This document shows positions 40,269 through 49,842 of a DNA stretch of 64,000 nt, piece after piece. Below the pieces are notes generated by a model. That model worked only from the letters and a program-made list of their open reading frames with translations, was not told where the DNA came from and ran no database searches. Each line of letters opens with the position of its first letter. The stretch's first letter is position 1. Source of the DNA: DASSUW01 sp963844205 (GTDB taxonomy: Bacteria; Actinomycetota; Thermoleophilia; Solirubrobacterales; Solirubrobacteraceae); contig CAWJNK010000015.1 of assembly GCA_963844205.1 (NCBI GenBank), positions 62,001 through 126,000 on the forward strand. Reading direction: 5' to 3'. The translations under genes were made by a program, and so were the position numbers.

Positions 40269-40987
40269 CGGGGACCGTCTCCCTCGTCACGGGCGCGAGC
40301 GGCGCGATCGGGCGCGCGGTGGCTGCGCGGCTGGCGGCCGACGGCAGCGCGGTGGTCGTCTGCGATCTCGACGCGGCGGGCGCCGAGGCGCTGGCGGGGG
40401 AGCTCGCCGAGCGGGGCGCCGACGCCCTCGGGCTCGGCTGCGACGTCGCGGCCGAGCGGGACGTCGAGCAGGTCGTGTCGGCCGCTCTGCACCGCCACGG
40501 CCGCATCGACCTCCTGGTCAACTGCGCCGCCATCGTCGGCCGTCACGAAGCCTTCCTCGAGATCGCGGCCGAGGGGTGGCGCCGGATGCTGGACGTCACG
40601 CTGACCGGGACGTTCCTCGTCTCCCAGGCCGTCGCTCGCCACATGGTCGAGCGGGGCGGCGGAAGGATCGTGAACATCGGCTCGGTCGGAGCCATGGTCC
40701 CCGAGACCGGCGCCGCCCACTACTGCGCCGCGAAAGGAGGCATCGCGATGCTCACCAGGTCGATGGCCCTCGAGCTCTCGCCGCACGGGGTACTGGTCAA
40801 CGCCATCCATCCGGGCGCGATCCGCCGCCCGGGCAAGCCGGTCTCGACCGACTCGGCGCGCATCCCGCTCGAGCGTCCGGGGGAGCCCGAGGAGGTCGCC
40901 GCGATCGTCGCGTTCCTCGCCTCCGAGGAGGCGAGCTACATCCAGGGCTCGTCGCTCGTGGTCGACGGCGGCTATCTCCTCGTCTGA
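40259..40987 (+). CDS. SDR-family oxidoreductase
   Basis: 242 residues. TGASGAIGRAVAARLAADGS cofactor motif, NCAAI (family NNAG variant), catalytic Ser/Tyr/Lys in NIGSVGAMVP and HYCAAKGG, and C-terminal VDGGYLLV. The acidic residue after the second strand (VVVCDLDA) favours NAD. GTG 40259 overlaps the ATPase stop. It likely oxidises or reduces a hydroxyl of the imported substrate. Confidence 0.85.
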   Translation: MALAGTVSLVTGASGAIGRAVAARLAADGSAVVVCDLDAAGAEALAGELAERGADALGLGCDVAAERDVEQVVSAALHRHGRIDLLVNCAAIVGRHEAFLEIAAEGWRRMLDVTLTGTFLVSQAVARHMVERGGGRIVNIGSVGAMVPETGAAHYCAAKGGIAMLTRSMALELSPHGVLVNAIHPGAIRRPGKPVSTDSARIPLERPGEPEEVAAIVAFLASEEASYIQGSSLVVDGGYLLV

Positions 40988-40988
40988 C

Positions 40989-42017
40989 ATGCGCGCACGA
41001 ACGTCATCGGCTCACGACCTCGCCGAGCGCCTCGCCGCCCAGCCGCGCGTGCCGCTCGCGGTGGCGCCTACCCCGCTGCAGGACTGCCCGCGGCTCTCGG
41101 AGGCGCTCGGGGGCGTGCGGGTCCTCGTGAAGCGCGACGACCTCACGGGGCTCGCCTTCGGCGGCAACAAGACGCGCAAGCTGGAGTTCCTGCTGGCCGA
41201 GCCGGTGGCCGACGGCGTCGAGGTGATCGTCGCCGGCGCGGCGAAGCAGTCGAACTTCTGCCGCCAGACCGCGGCGGCCGCGGCCCGCCTCGGCATCGAC
41301 GCCGTCCTGCTGCTGATGGGCGACCCGGACGCCGAGCGGCAGGGCAATTTGCTCGTCGACGAGCTGGTGGGGGCGGACGTCCGGCTGCACTCGTACGAGA
41401 GCTGGACGGCCCTGCACGAGGCGATGCACGCGCTCGCCGGGGACCTGCGCGCGCAGGGCCGTCGCGCGCAGGCGGTGACGGGGTTCGAGCCGGTCGGCGC
41501 CCTGGCCTACGTGGAGTGCGCGGTCGAGGTCGCGCGCCAGTGCGACGAGCTCGGCGTGGAGCCGGACGTCGTCGTCGTCTCCTCCGCGACCGGGACGCAG
41601 GCGGGGCTGGAGGTGGGGTTCCGCGCGCTCGGGCTGGACACCCGCGTCGTCGGCATCTCGCCGATCCCCGCGCTCGAGGGGTACGCGACGATCCCCACGC
41701 GCCTGGCGGAGGTCGCGAACTGGCTGTGCGAGCGCCTCGAGCTGGACTGGCGGCTGGAGCCGGAGGACATCGAGAACACGCCGGCGTACGTGGGGGAGGG
41801 CTACGCCGCGCTCGGCGCGGACGCGCGGGCGGCGCTCGAGCTCTTCGCGCGGACGGAGGCTTTGATCCTCGACCCGGTCTACACGGCCAAGGCGGCGGCC
41901 GGGCTTGTGGACATGGTCCGCGACGGGCGCATCGAGCCGGAGAGCACGGTCGTGTTCGTGCACACCGGCGGCACGCCGGCGCTGTTCGCGTACGCCGGCG
42001 AGCTGACGACGCCGTGA
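40989..42017 (+). CDS. D-cysteine desulfhydrase / ACC deaminase-family PLP enzyme
   Basis: 342 residues. The PLP Lys lies in LAFGGNKTRKLEFLL near residue 58, and the phosphate-binding loop is VSSATGTQAGLEVG. This fold-type II family removes H2S or ammonia from D-cysteine, 1-aminocyclopropane-carboxylate or related D-amino acids. It starts 1 base after the SDR stop and overlaps the M20 gene. The released enamine would be a RidA substrate. Confidence 0.85.
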   Translation: MRARTSSAHDLAERLAAQPRVPLAVAPTPLQDCPRLSEALGGVRVLVKRDDLTGLAFGGNKTRKLEFLLAEPVADGVEVIVAGAAKQSNFCRQTAAAAARLGIDAVLLLMGDPDAERQGNLLVDELVGADVRLHSYESWTALHEAMHALAGDLRAQGRRAQAVTGFEPVGALAYVECAVEVARQCDELGVEPDVVVVSSATGTQAGLEVGFRALGLDTRVVGISPIPALEGYATIPTRLAEVANWLCERLELDWRLEPEDIENTPAYVGEGYAALGADARAALELFARTEALILDPVYTAKAAAGLVDMVRDGRIEPESTVVFVHTGGTPALFAYAGELTTP

Positions 42018-43255
42018 CCGCCGCCCGCGAGCAGGACGCGCTGGCCTGGCTGGAGGCGCGGCGCGAGGAGCTCGTCGGCTTCGCCGCCGACCTGATCCGG
42101 GCGCCCAGCCCGAACCCGCCGGGCGACGAGCGGGCGGTGGCCGACGTGCTCGCCGACCGCCTGACCGCCTTCGGGCTGCCGGTCGAGCGGCTCGCTTGCG
42201 AGCCCGCGCGTGTGAACCTCGTCGCGCGGCTCGACGCCGGCGCGGGGCGCCGGCTGCTCCTGAACGGCCACACGGACACCAAGCCGCCGGGCGACCTGTC
42301 GCTGTGGGAGACCGATCCGTTCGCCCCTGAGGTGATCGACGGCGAGCTGCGCGGCCTCGGAGCGGTCGATATGAAGGGCCAGGTGGCCGCGATGACGTAC
42401 GCGGCGGGCGCGCTGGCCGCGACCTCGACCCTCGATGCCGGCGAGCTGATCGTCGCCCTGACCGCCGACGAGGAGGCCGGCTCGCGCTTCGGGGCTCACT
42501 TCCTCGCCGAGGCCGGCGCGCTGGAGGCGGACGCGGCCGTGGTCGGCGAGGCCAGCGGCGTCACCGAGCACTGGGAGAGCCTTCCCCTGCTCACGCGCGG
42601 CTTCTCGGCCGTGCGCGTCCGCGTCGACGGCACCTGGCTCCACAGCAGCCTCCTCGGGCGGGTCCCGGCGGTCAACGCGAGCGTGAAGATGGCCGAGGTC
42701 CTCACGCGCTTCCACCGCGAATTCCACCCCACCTTCGATCCGCATCCGCTCTGCCCCGAGGGCCCCGTCGTCAACGCCGGCGCGCTGGTCTCCGGCGGCG
42801 CGGCGTACGGCGTGTGCGCGGGCGAGGCGGAGTTCGCCATGGACGTGAGGACCGTGCCCGGGATGACGCGCGAGCGGTTGCAGGCGGACCTGGACCGCTT
42901 CCTCGACGAGCTCCGCCGGGACGACCCGGAGCTCCGGGTGCAGGCCCGCTTCGAGGACGGGCCGCTGGCCTGGAACGAGGGCACGACGATCGCCGCCGAC
43001 GCGCCGGTCGTGAAGGCTGCACTAGACGCCGCCGAGGTGGTGCTCGGCCGGCGCCTGCCCCTGGGCAGCTGGCCGGCCGGGACCGACGCCTCCGTGTTCC
43101 AGCGCCGGGCCGGGATCCCCGCGATCGCCGCGCTCGGCCCAGGCCTGCTGTCGCTGGCGCACCAGCCGAACGAGCGGATCCCCGTCAACGGCATCGTGGA
43201 GGCGGCGAAGCTGTACGCCGTGCTCGCGCGGCGCTTCCTGGACGGCGGGTCATGA
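42014..43255 (+). CDS. M20-family metallopeptidase/amidohydrolase (ArgE/DapE-like)
   Basis: 413 residues. Metal ligands visible: NGHTDTK (His, Asp), LGAVDMKG (Asp), TADEEAGS (Glu pair), GEASG and AHQPNE (His). A dimerisation domain lies between about 180 and 290. Such enzymes hydrolyse N-acyl or N-carbamoyl amino acids. GTGA and ATGA overlaps tie it to both neighbours. Confidence 0.88.
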   Translation: MTAAREQDALAWLEARREELVGFAADLIRAPSPNPPGDERAVADVLADRLTAFGLPVERLACEPARVNLVARLDAGAGRRLLLNGHTDTKPPGDLSLWETDPFAPEVIDGELRGLGAVDMKGQVAAMTYAAGALAATSTLDAGELIVALTADEEAGSRFGAHFLAEAGALEADAAVVGEASGVTEHWESLPLLTRGFSAVRVRVDGTWLHSSLLGRVPAVNASVKMAEVLTRFHREFHPTFDPHPLCPEGPVVNAGALVSGGAAYGVCAGEAEFAMDVRTVPGMTRERLQADLDRFLDELRRDDPELRVQARFEDGPLAWNEGTTIAADAPVVKAALDAAEVVLGRRLPLGSWPAGTDASVFQRRAGIPAIAALGPGLLSLAHQPNERIPVNGIVEAAKLYAVLARRFLDGGS

Positions 43256-44385
43256 GCCTCTACGACTCACTCGGCATGCGCCCGGTCGTCAACGCCTACG
43301 GCAACGTCTCGTCGCTCGGCGGCTCGCTCATGGACCGCGAGGTGCTCGACGCCATGGTCGCCGCCGCCGGGGCGTACGTCGACGTCAACGAGCTGCTCCG
43401 CCGTTCCGGGCGGCGGATCGCGGACCTCGTCGGCGTCGAGGCTGCGCAGGTCACGTCGGGCGCCTCCGCCGGCCTGGCGATCGCGACGGCCGCGTGCATG
43501 GCGGGGGACGACCCGGAGCGCATCGCGCGCCTGCCCGACGCGGGCGACATGCCGGACGAGGTGGTCGTCCAGCGCTGTCAGCGGACGCGCTGGGACCAGG
43601 CCGTGCGCGTGGCGGGGGCGCGGCTGGTGGAGGCGGGCGGCGCCGCGGGGACGGACGCGTCCGAGCTCGAGGCGGCGATCGGCGAGCGGACGGCCGCCGT
43701 GCTCCACCTCGCCGAGCACGCGCCCGATCGTGCGCTGCCGCTGCCTGCGGTCGTCGAGGTGGCGGACCGCCGCGGCGTACCGGTCATCGTGGACGCCGCC
43801 GCCGAGCTGCCGCCCACGCGGAACCTGCGCGCGTTCTGCGACCTCGGTGCCGCCCTGGTGGTCTTCAGCGGCGGCAAGATGCTGCGAGGGCCGCAGGCGT
43901 CCGGGCTCGTCCTGGGGCGTGCCGACCTCGTGCGAGCGTCCGCGGCGAACGCGTCGCCGAACTACGGCGTCGGGCGCTCCATGAAAGTCGGCAAGGAGGA
44001 GATCGCCGGGCTCGTGTGCGCCGTAGAGCGGTTCCTGGCCCACGACTTCGACGTGGACCGCCGGCGGTGGGAGCGGCACGTGCGCCAGTGGCTGTCCGCG
44101 CTCGCGCCGCTCGACTTCGTCCGCGCCCGGCGCGAGTGCCCGGGGCGCGACGACGTGCATCCCGTCGAGGTGCCGCGGGTCGTGGTGGGCTGGTCGCGGG
44201 AGCGCGTCGGGCTGACGGCCGCGGGAGCGCAGGCGGCGCTGCTGGAGGGCGATGTGCCGGTCGCCGTCGGGTGCTGGGAGGACGAGCTCGTCCTGAACCC
44301 GAGCCTCGTCGCCGCCGACGACGTCCCGGTGGTCGGCGATCGCCTCGTCGGCGTCCTGGCCCGCAGCTCGCGGCTCGCGTCGTGA
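43252..44385 (+). CDS. SelA-like PLP lyase (D-glucosaminate-6-phosphate ammonia-lyase-like)
   Basis: 377 residues. The N-terminus GMRPVVNAYGNVSSLGGSLM and the GVEAAQVTSGASAGLAIATA segment are typical of the SelA-related fold-type I group. The PLP Lys is in VVFSGGKMLRGPQASG. No selenocysteine machinery is present. Catabolic relatives remove ammonia by beta-elimination from amino-sugar acids. Context suggests an amino-acid-type intermediate. Confidence 0.78.
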   Translation: MSLYDSLGMRPVVNAYGNVSSLGGSLMDREVLDAMVAAAGAYVDVNELLRRSGRRIADLVGVEAAQVTSGASAGLAIATAACMAGDDPERIARLPDAGDMPDEVVVQRCQRTRWDQAVRVAGARLVEAGGAAGTDASELEAAIGERTAAVLHLAEHAPDRALPLPAVVEVADRRGVPVIVDAAAELPPTRNLRAFCDLGAALVVFSGGKMLRGPQASGLVLGRADLVRASAANASPNYGVGRSMKVGKEEIAGLVCAVERFLAHDFDVDRRRWERHVRQWLSALAPLDFVRARRECPGRDDVHPVEVPRVVVGWSRERVGLTAAGAQAALLEGDVPVAVGCWEDELVLNPSLVAADDVPVVGDRLVGVLARSSRLAS

Positions 44386-45236
44386 CGGCGCGGGTCCCGC
44401 TCGAGCGCATCGCGACGCTCTTCGACGGCCTCGACGAGCCCGAGGGCGTGGCCGTCGCGGACGACGGCGCGATCTGGTGCGGAGGCCGCGAGGGACAGGT
44501 CTACCGGGGCCACGCCGCAGGCGCGGCCACCGTGGTCGCCCGGCTCCCAGGCCGCGTGCTCGGGATCGCGCTCGACGCGGCCGGTGACGCCTACTGCTGC
44601 TGCCTCGGGGACGCGCCGGGCGTGTTCCGCGTGCGGGGCGACGGGACGACGGGGCGGCTGCTCGGCGACCTGCCCGGCCGCCCGCTCGTCGCCCCCAACC
44701 ACCCCGCCTTCCTGCCCGACGGGCGCCTCGCCGTGACCGACTCGGGTCACGACGGCGCTGACGACGGCTGCGTGCTCGTGGTCGGGCGCGACGGCGCCGC
44801 CGGCGTGCTCAGCGAGTCGGTGCGCCGCTACCCGAACGGGCTGGCGGCGAGCCCCGACGGAAGCTTCCTCGCGGTCGTCGAGTCGACGCTGCCCGGCGTC
44901 GTCGCCCTCCCGGCGAGCGGCGACGGCGTGCCCCGGGTCCTCGCCCGCCTGCCCGACACCGTGCCGGACGGCGTCGCGTTCGACGGGCGGGGCCGGCTCC
45001 TCGTGTCCTGCTTCACGCCGAGCCGCATCTGGCTCGTCGACGGTGACGAGGTCCGCGTCCTGGTCGACGACCCGGAGGAGCGCGTGCTCCGCGGACCCAC
45101 GAACGTCGCCTTCGTACCCGGGACCGGCACGGTGGTCTGCGCCAACCTGAGGGGCACGAGCCTCGCCGTCTTCGCGCACGACACGCCGGGCGCCGCCCTG
45201 CCGCGGCCGCCCGCGCTGAAGCGCCCGCTCCTATGA
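44382..45236 (+). CDS. SMP-30/gluconolactonase-like beta-propeller
   Basis: 284 residues. FDGLDEPEGVAVADDGAIWC, PNHPAFLPDGRLAVTDSG, YPNGLAASPDGSFLAVVEST and DGVAFDGRGRLLVS mark propeller blades with the Asp/Asn/Glu metal-site pattern of SMP-30 lactonases. Lactone ring opening would fit sugar-acid breakdown. Last gene of the rightward operon; its end overlaps the convergent oxidoreductase by 6 bp. Confidence 0.82.
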   Translation: MTARVPLERIATLFDGLDEPEGVAVADDGAIWCGGREGQVYRGHAAGAATVVARLPGRVLGIALDAAGDAYCCCLGDAPGVFRVRGDGTTGRLLGDLPGRPLVAPNHPAFLPDGRLAVTDSGHDGADDGCVLVVGRDGAAGVLSESVRRYPNGLAASPDGSFLAVVESTLPGVVALPASGDGVPRVLARLPDTVPDGVAFDGRGRLLVSCFTPSRIWLVDGDEVRVLVDDPEERVLRGPTNVAFVPGTGTVVCANLRGTSLAVFAHDTPGAALPRPPALKRPLL

Positions 45237-46256
45237 CGGCGCGCCGCCGGCGGCCACCGTCACCGTGGCTCCCGTCCGGAGCGACTCGATGACGGCTTCG
45301 GCCAGCTCCTGCGCGCGGCGCGCCTCCTGAAGCGACATGAGCGGCGCGCCGCCGCCGGCCACGGCGCCGATGAACGCGCTCACGTTCTCTCGCAACGCGC
45401 CCGCCACGCCGTTCAAGCCGATCGGCCAGTGCGCCAGATCGGGTCGCGTGAGGCGCTGGTCGTCGACGACGGCGAGACCGTGGTCGGCGCCGTCGATGAA
45501 CACGCCGCCACCGGTGCCGACGACGTGCAGCGCCACGTCCAGCGGGGCCGGCACGGCGGGCGGCAGCACCCAGCTCGTCTCGAGCAGGCCGACGGCGCCG
45601 TTGCTGAACCGCAGCACGGCCGCGACGGCGTCGTCCTTGCCCCACCGGGCCGACGCCTCGGTCTTCATCACGCCTTCGGCGTGGACCCGCTCGACCGGGG
45701 CGCCGTTGAGCCACTCCATCGCGTCGAGGTCGTGGATCGCGGTCGAGCGGACGAGGTCCGTCCACGGGCCGTAGACCTCCGCCCCGAGCGCGCTCCCGCG
45801 GCGGCGGGCGAAGAACGAGCAGGGCTCTCCGACGGCTCCCTCGGCGATCCTCCCGCGCGCGTAGACGTACCGGGGCTCGGCGCGGAGGATGAAGTTCGCG
45901 GTGGCGATCACGCCGCAGCGCTCGATCTCGCCGATCAGCCGGTCCACGCCCTCGAGCGACGGCGCCAGCGGCTTCTCGAGCAGGAGGTGGACGCCGGCGC
46001 GCGCGCAGGCGACCGCGGGCTCGTGCCGGCTCGCCTCCGGCGTCGCGATCGAGGCGATGTCGATCGGCTCCTGCTCGAGCAGCGAGGCGACGTCGGCGTA
46101 GGCCCGCACGCCGAGCTCGGCGGCGACCGCCTCGCTGCGCTCGCGCTGCGCGTCGACGACGGCGACCAGATCGGTGCGGGGATCGTCGCGGTAGATCCGC
46201 GCGTGGAGGGACCCGATCGCGCCGACCCCGACGACCGCGGCCCGCAGCTCAGGCAT
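45231..46256 (-). CDS. Gfo/Idh/MocA-family oxidoreductase
   Basis: 341 residues. NAD-binding VVGVGAIGSLHARIY at 8-22, the EKPLA motif near residue 94, and the STAIHDLDAMEW segment with the catalytic His. The family oxidises or reduces sugars, inositols or amino derivatives. Last gene of the leftward unit 53.3-45.2 kb; its start overlaps the fusion gene by 8 bp. Confidence 0.88.
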   Translation of the reverse strand: MPELRAAVVGVGAIGSLHARIYRDDPRTDLVAVVDAQRERSEAVAAELGVRAYADVASLLEQEPIDIASIATPEASRHEPAVACARAGVHLLLEKPLAPSLEGVDRLIGEIERCGVIATANFILRAEPRYVYARGRIAEGAVGEPCSFFARRRGSALGAEVYGPWTDLVRSTAIHDLDAMEWLNGAPVERVHAEGVMKTEASARWGKDDAVAAVLRFSNGAVGLLETSWVLPPAVPAPLDVALHVVGTGGGVFIDGADHGLAVVDDQRLTRPDLAHWPIGLNGVAGALRENVSAFIGAVAGGGAPLMSLQEARRAQELAEAVIESLRTGATVTVAAGGAPS

Positions 46257-48201
46257 CCGGGCGGAACCCGCGGTCGTGACCGGGGAGCACGAGCGTCGGC
46301 GCGAACTCCCGGAGGCGCTCCAGGCTGGCGTTCAGCTGCGCGAGCTGATCGGGCGTGTACCAGTGCGAGAAGCGCCCGGTCTCGTACTCGGAGCGGGTCA
46401 TCGTCACGTCGCCCGCCACGACCACGCGCTCCTCGCTGCCCGTCACCAGCACGCTGACATGGCCCGGCGTGTGCCCGGGCGTCGACACGACGCGCACGCC
46501 GGCGACCTCGAGCTCGCCGTCCAGGGGCACCTCCGACCGCTCGCCCATCTGCGCCACGGCGGCATCGACGGTGCCGGCGCCGTACACGGAGCGCGCGAAG
46601 TCGAGCTCGCCCTCGCCGATGACGAGCTCGGCGCCCGCGAAGACGGAGAGGCTCGCCATGTGATCGTGGTGGGAGTGGGTGCAGACCACGACGTCCACGT
46701 CACCGGGCTCGAGGTCGAACCGGCCGAGCGCGCGGTGGAGCATCCCGTAGAAGCCGACGTGGTGGTTGCCGGGATCGACGACGATCGTCCGTTCGCCCCT
46801 GATCAGCGTCGTGGTGGCGACGGGCAGGAACCCGAGGTTCGCGTCGAACAGCGTCGCTTTCCCGGGGTCGACGCCGAGCATCGTCTCCATGCGGTCGAGC
46901 TGCATCTCCGCCGTGCCTGCGACGAGGTACACGATCTCGTCCTCGTGCAGGCTGAACCGCAGGCAGAACGGCTGGACGAGGACGTCGACGGCGGGGGTCA
47001 TCGCCCTTCCCTCGCGCTTCGCGGCCGCGCAGATCCAGTCGAGCGTCTGAAGCGCCATGAAGCCGTAGTTGTAGAACGAGACCTCGTCGGCGAGCGGAGC
47101 CAGCGGCTCGAGCTGCGCCAGCAGCGCGGCCTCGCTGTCGGTCTGCGGGAGGATCGCCCGCAGCGCCGGCACCATCGGCCGCTCGCCCGCCAGGACGGTG
47201 GCGTACTCCTCGACCTTGCGCCGGTGAATCTCCGGATCGGCGAAGTAGAAGGTGGGGTGGACCTCGTCCACCAGCGGCAGGTGGCGCGCGAGATCGACGC
47301 CGTTCTCCCACGCGCGCCCGTCGGGGCCGTTCGGGTAGAGCGGGCCGAAGTCGAGGATCGCCAGGCGCGCCTGCGACACGGAGGCCACCGCCTCGCGGAT
47401 CTGCTCCAGCAGGGTCGCCAGCGCGTTCTGGCGCAGCTCGAGCAGGCCGGCGAACTCGCCGCCGGCCGCGCTGCGCAGCTCGCTCCAGCCGAGCTGCGGG
47501 GCGTCGCCGAACGGGTCCGCGAAGTGGTCGTCGAGCGTGTCGCGCGTCCAGCGACGCACGGCGGCGATGTCGACGCCGAGCGCGGCGCCCGCCGCCCGGC
47601 AGTGCTCGCAGAAGCACAGGCTCATCAGGAAGTCCACGGTCGGGCCCGTGGGCACGCCGATCACCTCGTGGTGGAACCCGTGCCGGAAGGGCATGTACTC
47701 GAGCGACTCGAGCAGGATCCGGTCCGCCTCCGTCTGCTCGGCGAGGTCGCGCACCATCGCCACGAGGTACGCCCGGACATCCGGGTGGTTGGCGCACAGG
47801 TCGGTCGGGATGCGGTCGCCGAAGGCGTTCTCGACCGCGCAGTCGGGGTGGGCGAACCCGATGCCGCTGTTGTGGAGGCAGAGCGTCCACGCGGTGACGC
47901 CCAGGCCGAGGCGATCGGCCTCGCGCTTGAGCTCCGCCCAGAACCCGGGAGCTCCCTCCCACACGGGAGGCTCGATGCGCAGCCGCCCGTGCCAGTCGCC
48001 GCGCGGCTCGAAGTAAAGCGTCCCCGACCTGGGGAAGACCACGCACCGGCGCGGGTTGTGGACGTGGAGGAACTTCCCGGCGTGGTACACGGCGGCGATG
48101 CTGATCGAGTCGGCGCCGGCGCGATCGCGCATGCGGCCCAGCGAGGTCGCGACGCCTTCGTCGTCGAGGTCCCACGGATACGCCCAGATCCCCGTCCGCA
48201 T
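46249..48201 (-). CDS. TIM-barrel-like domain fused to a metallo-beta-lactamase hydrolase
   Basis: 650 residues in one uninterrupted frame. Residues 1-400 (MRTGIWAYPWDLDDEGVAT...) look like a glycoside-hydrolase-like TIM barrel, with LLESLEYMPF and a CFCEHCRAAG Cys pair like those in several GHL proteins; the exact family is not certain. Residues 401-650 carry the MBL fold: VVDPGNHH, the metal motif THSHHDHMA, GHTPGHVSVLV, VVAGDVTM and VLPGHDRG. GAGGGAAGGG sits just before an internal Met401, so the MBL part could also be made separately. The start overlaps the creatininase stop by one base. Confidence 0.75.
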   Translation of the reverse strand: MRTGIWAYPWDLDDEGVATSLGRMRDRAGADSISIAAVYHAGKFLHVHNPRRCVVFPRSGTLYFEPRGDWHGRLRIEPPVWEGAPGFWAELKREADRLGLGVTAWTLCLHNSGIGFAHPDCAVENAFGDRIPTDLCANHPDVRAYLVAMVRDLAEQTEADRILLESLEYMPFRHGFHHEVIGVPTGPTVDFLMSLCFCEHCRAAGAALGVDIAAVRRWTRDTLDDHFADPFGDAPQLGWSELRSAAGGEFAGLLELRQNALATLLEQIREAVASVSQARLAILDFGPLYPNGPDGRAWENGVDLARHLPLVDEVHPTFYFADPEIHRRKVEEYATVLAGERPMVPALRAILPQTDSEAALLAQLEPLAPLADEVSFYNYGFMALQTLDWICAAAKREGRAMTPAVDVLVQPFCLRFSLHEDEIVYLVAGTAEMQLDRMETMLGVDPGKATLFDANLGFLPVATTTLIRGERTIVVDPGNHHVGFYGMLHRALGRFDLEPGDVDVVVCTHSHHDHMASLSVFAGAELVIGEGELDFARSVYGAGTVDAAVAQMGERSEVPLDGELEVAGVRVVSTPGHTPGHVSVLVTGSEERVVVAGDVTMTRSEYETGRFSHWYTPDQLAQLNASLERLREFAPTLVLPGHDRGFRPDA

Positions 48202-48989
48202 CAGATCGCCCTCGGCTGGTCCCAGTCCCAGGTGGCGAACTCGCGCAGGAACGCCGCGACCCGCTCGCAGATCGTGCCGAGCAGGGCCTCGCCGCGCTCG
48301 CGGCTGCTCACCGTGGCGTCGCCGAGCGCGCCGTCGTCGCTGAGCTCCGCGAACGACCAGGCGACCGTGACGGGCGCCCCGATCGCCAGGTCTCCCGAGA
48401 GGAACTCCGACCGCGGGAACCACGTCGCGTCGCGCGCGCGGTCCATGTTGACGAGCTCGGGGCGGACAGCGAGCATGAGGGCGGTCTCCAGCTCGCAGGC
48501 GTGATCGATCCCGCCTGGCCCGGACTGTCGCCAGTCGGCGATCGCGGGCAGCGCGAAGTCCCAGTAGCTGGCGGTCGCGACGCGCACGCCGTGCTCGAAC
48601 CGCAGCGCCTGCACTGCGGAACGGAGGATGTGCGCGTTCCCGCCGTGGCCGTTGAGCAGCAGGATCTTGCGCGCGCCGTGCGACCACAGGCTGCGCGCCA
48701 CGTCGGTGACGACGCCGAGGAAGGTCGAGAGGCTCAGGGTCACTGTGCCGGCGAAGTCCATGTGATGCGGCGAGAAGCCCGTCCACAGGGCGGGCGTGAC
48801 GAGCGCCGGCACGTCGGCCGCGAGCTCGGCTGCCCGCCGCGCGACGGTCGCGCACAGCAGGCTGTCGGTCTCGAGCGGGAGGTGCTCGGCGTGCTGCTCG
48901 GTGGCGCCGACGGGCACGACGACGACCGCGCCGTCGTCGATCGCCTGCCGCGCCTCGCGCCACGACCGCTCGGACAGCAGGACGCTCAT
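48201..48989 (-). CDS. Creatininase-family amidohydrolase
   Basis: 262 residues. VVVPVGATEQHAEHLPLETD contains the Glu/His/Asp metal ligands, and LLLNGHGGNAHILRSAV and HACELETALMLA complete the creatininase signature. The family hydrolyses cyclic or linear amides (creatinine, formamides). ATG 48989 was chosen for its spacing from GGAGG. It lies beside the transporter genes and supports an amide-containing substrate. Confidence 0.88.
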   Translation of the reverse strand: MSVLLSERSWREARQAIDDGAVVVVPVGATEQHAEHLPLETDSLLCATVARRAAELAADVPALVTPALWTGFSPHHMDFAGTVTLSLSTFLGVVTDVARSLWSHGARKILLLNGHGGNAHILRSAVQALRFEHGVRVATASYWDFALPAIADWRQSGPGGIDHACELETALMLAVRPELVNMDRARDATWFPRSEFLSGDLAIGAPVTVAWSFAELSDDGALGDATVSSRERGEALLGTICERVAAFLREFATWDWDQPRAI

Positions 48990-49011
48990 GGGCATGCCTC
49001 CTTCTCCGTCG

Positions 49012-49842
49012 TCACCGGTGGACTCCGGCCGTGATGACACGTGTGATCGTGCGCTGGAAGACGAGCGTCAGCAGGATCACGGGCACCGCCGTGAGCATCG
49101 CCGCGGCCGCGAGCTGGCCGATCGCGATCTCGTCGCTCGACCGGTAGAGCCCGAGCGTGACGGTCAGGATCTTCAGCTGGCGCGTGAAGAGCAGCGGCGT
49201 GAGGAACTCGACCCACGCCAGGATGAAGCCCATCAGCAGCGCCGCGACGATCCCGGGACGCATGAGCGGCAGCACCACGAGGGTGAGCACTTCGCGCCGG
49301 CGGGCACCGTCGATCAGCGCCGCCTCCTCGACCTCGACCGGAACCGAACGCAGGAAGCCGCCGAGCACCCAGATCAGGAAGGGCAGGACGAAGGCCACGT
49401 AGGGCAGGACCAGCCCCGGGAAGGTGTCGACGAGGCCGAACCGCACCGCCTCCACGTAGAGCGGGAAGATGAACAGGAGCGTCGGGAAGAGGTAGATCGA
49501 CACGAGGCCGGCCAGGAGCAGCCGCCGGCCCGGGAGCCGCAGGCGGTGCAGGGCGTAGCTGGCGGGCACCGCGAGCGCCACGGCGATGACCGCGGTGAGG
49601 CCGGAGACCAGCAGGCTGTTGAGCATCGCCTCCTTGACCGGCACGATGTGGTCGCTGCTGAGGACCTCGCCGTAGTGGTCGAGCTGCAGCGACGTGGGCA
49701 GGAAGTCCACGTCGGGCGAGCGGATCTCGCTCTCCGGCCGCAGGCTGGTGAGCAGCAGGCCGTAGAGCGGGAAGGCGATCACGACGAGCGTGACCAGCGC
49801 ACCGGCGTACACCCCGGCCTGACGCAGGATCCGGCGGTTCAC
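49012..49842 (-). CDS. ABC transporter permease (MalG type), second system
   Basis: 276 residues, six membrane segments, EAA loop EAALIDGARRREVLTLVVLPL. GTG start overlapping the upstream permease (GTGA). Confidence 0.9.
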   Translation of the reverse strand: MNRRILRQAGVYAGALVTLVVIAFPLYGLLLTSLRPESEIRSPDVDFLPTSLQLDHYGEVLSSDHIVPVKEAMLNSLLVSGLTAVIAVALAVPASYALHRLRLPGRRLLLAGLVSIYLFPTLLFIFPLYVEAVRFGLVDTFPGLVLPYVAFVLPFLIWVLGGFLRSVPVEVEEAALIDGARRREVLTLVVLPLMRPGIVAALLMGFILAWVEFLTPLLFTRQLKILTVTLGLYRSSDEIAIGQLAAAAMLTAVPVILLTLVFQRTITRVITAGVHR

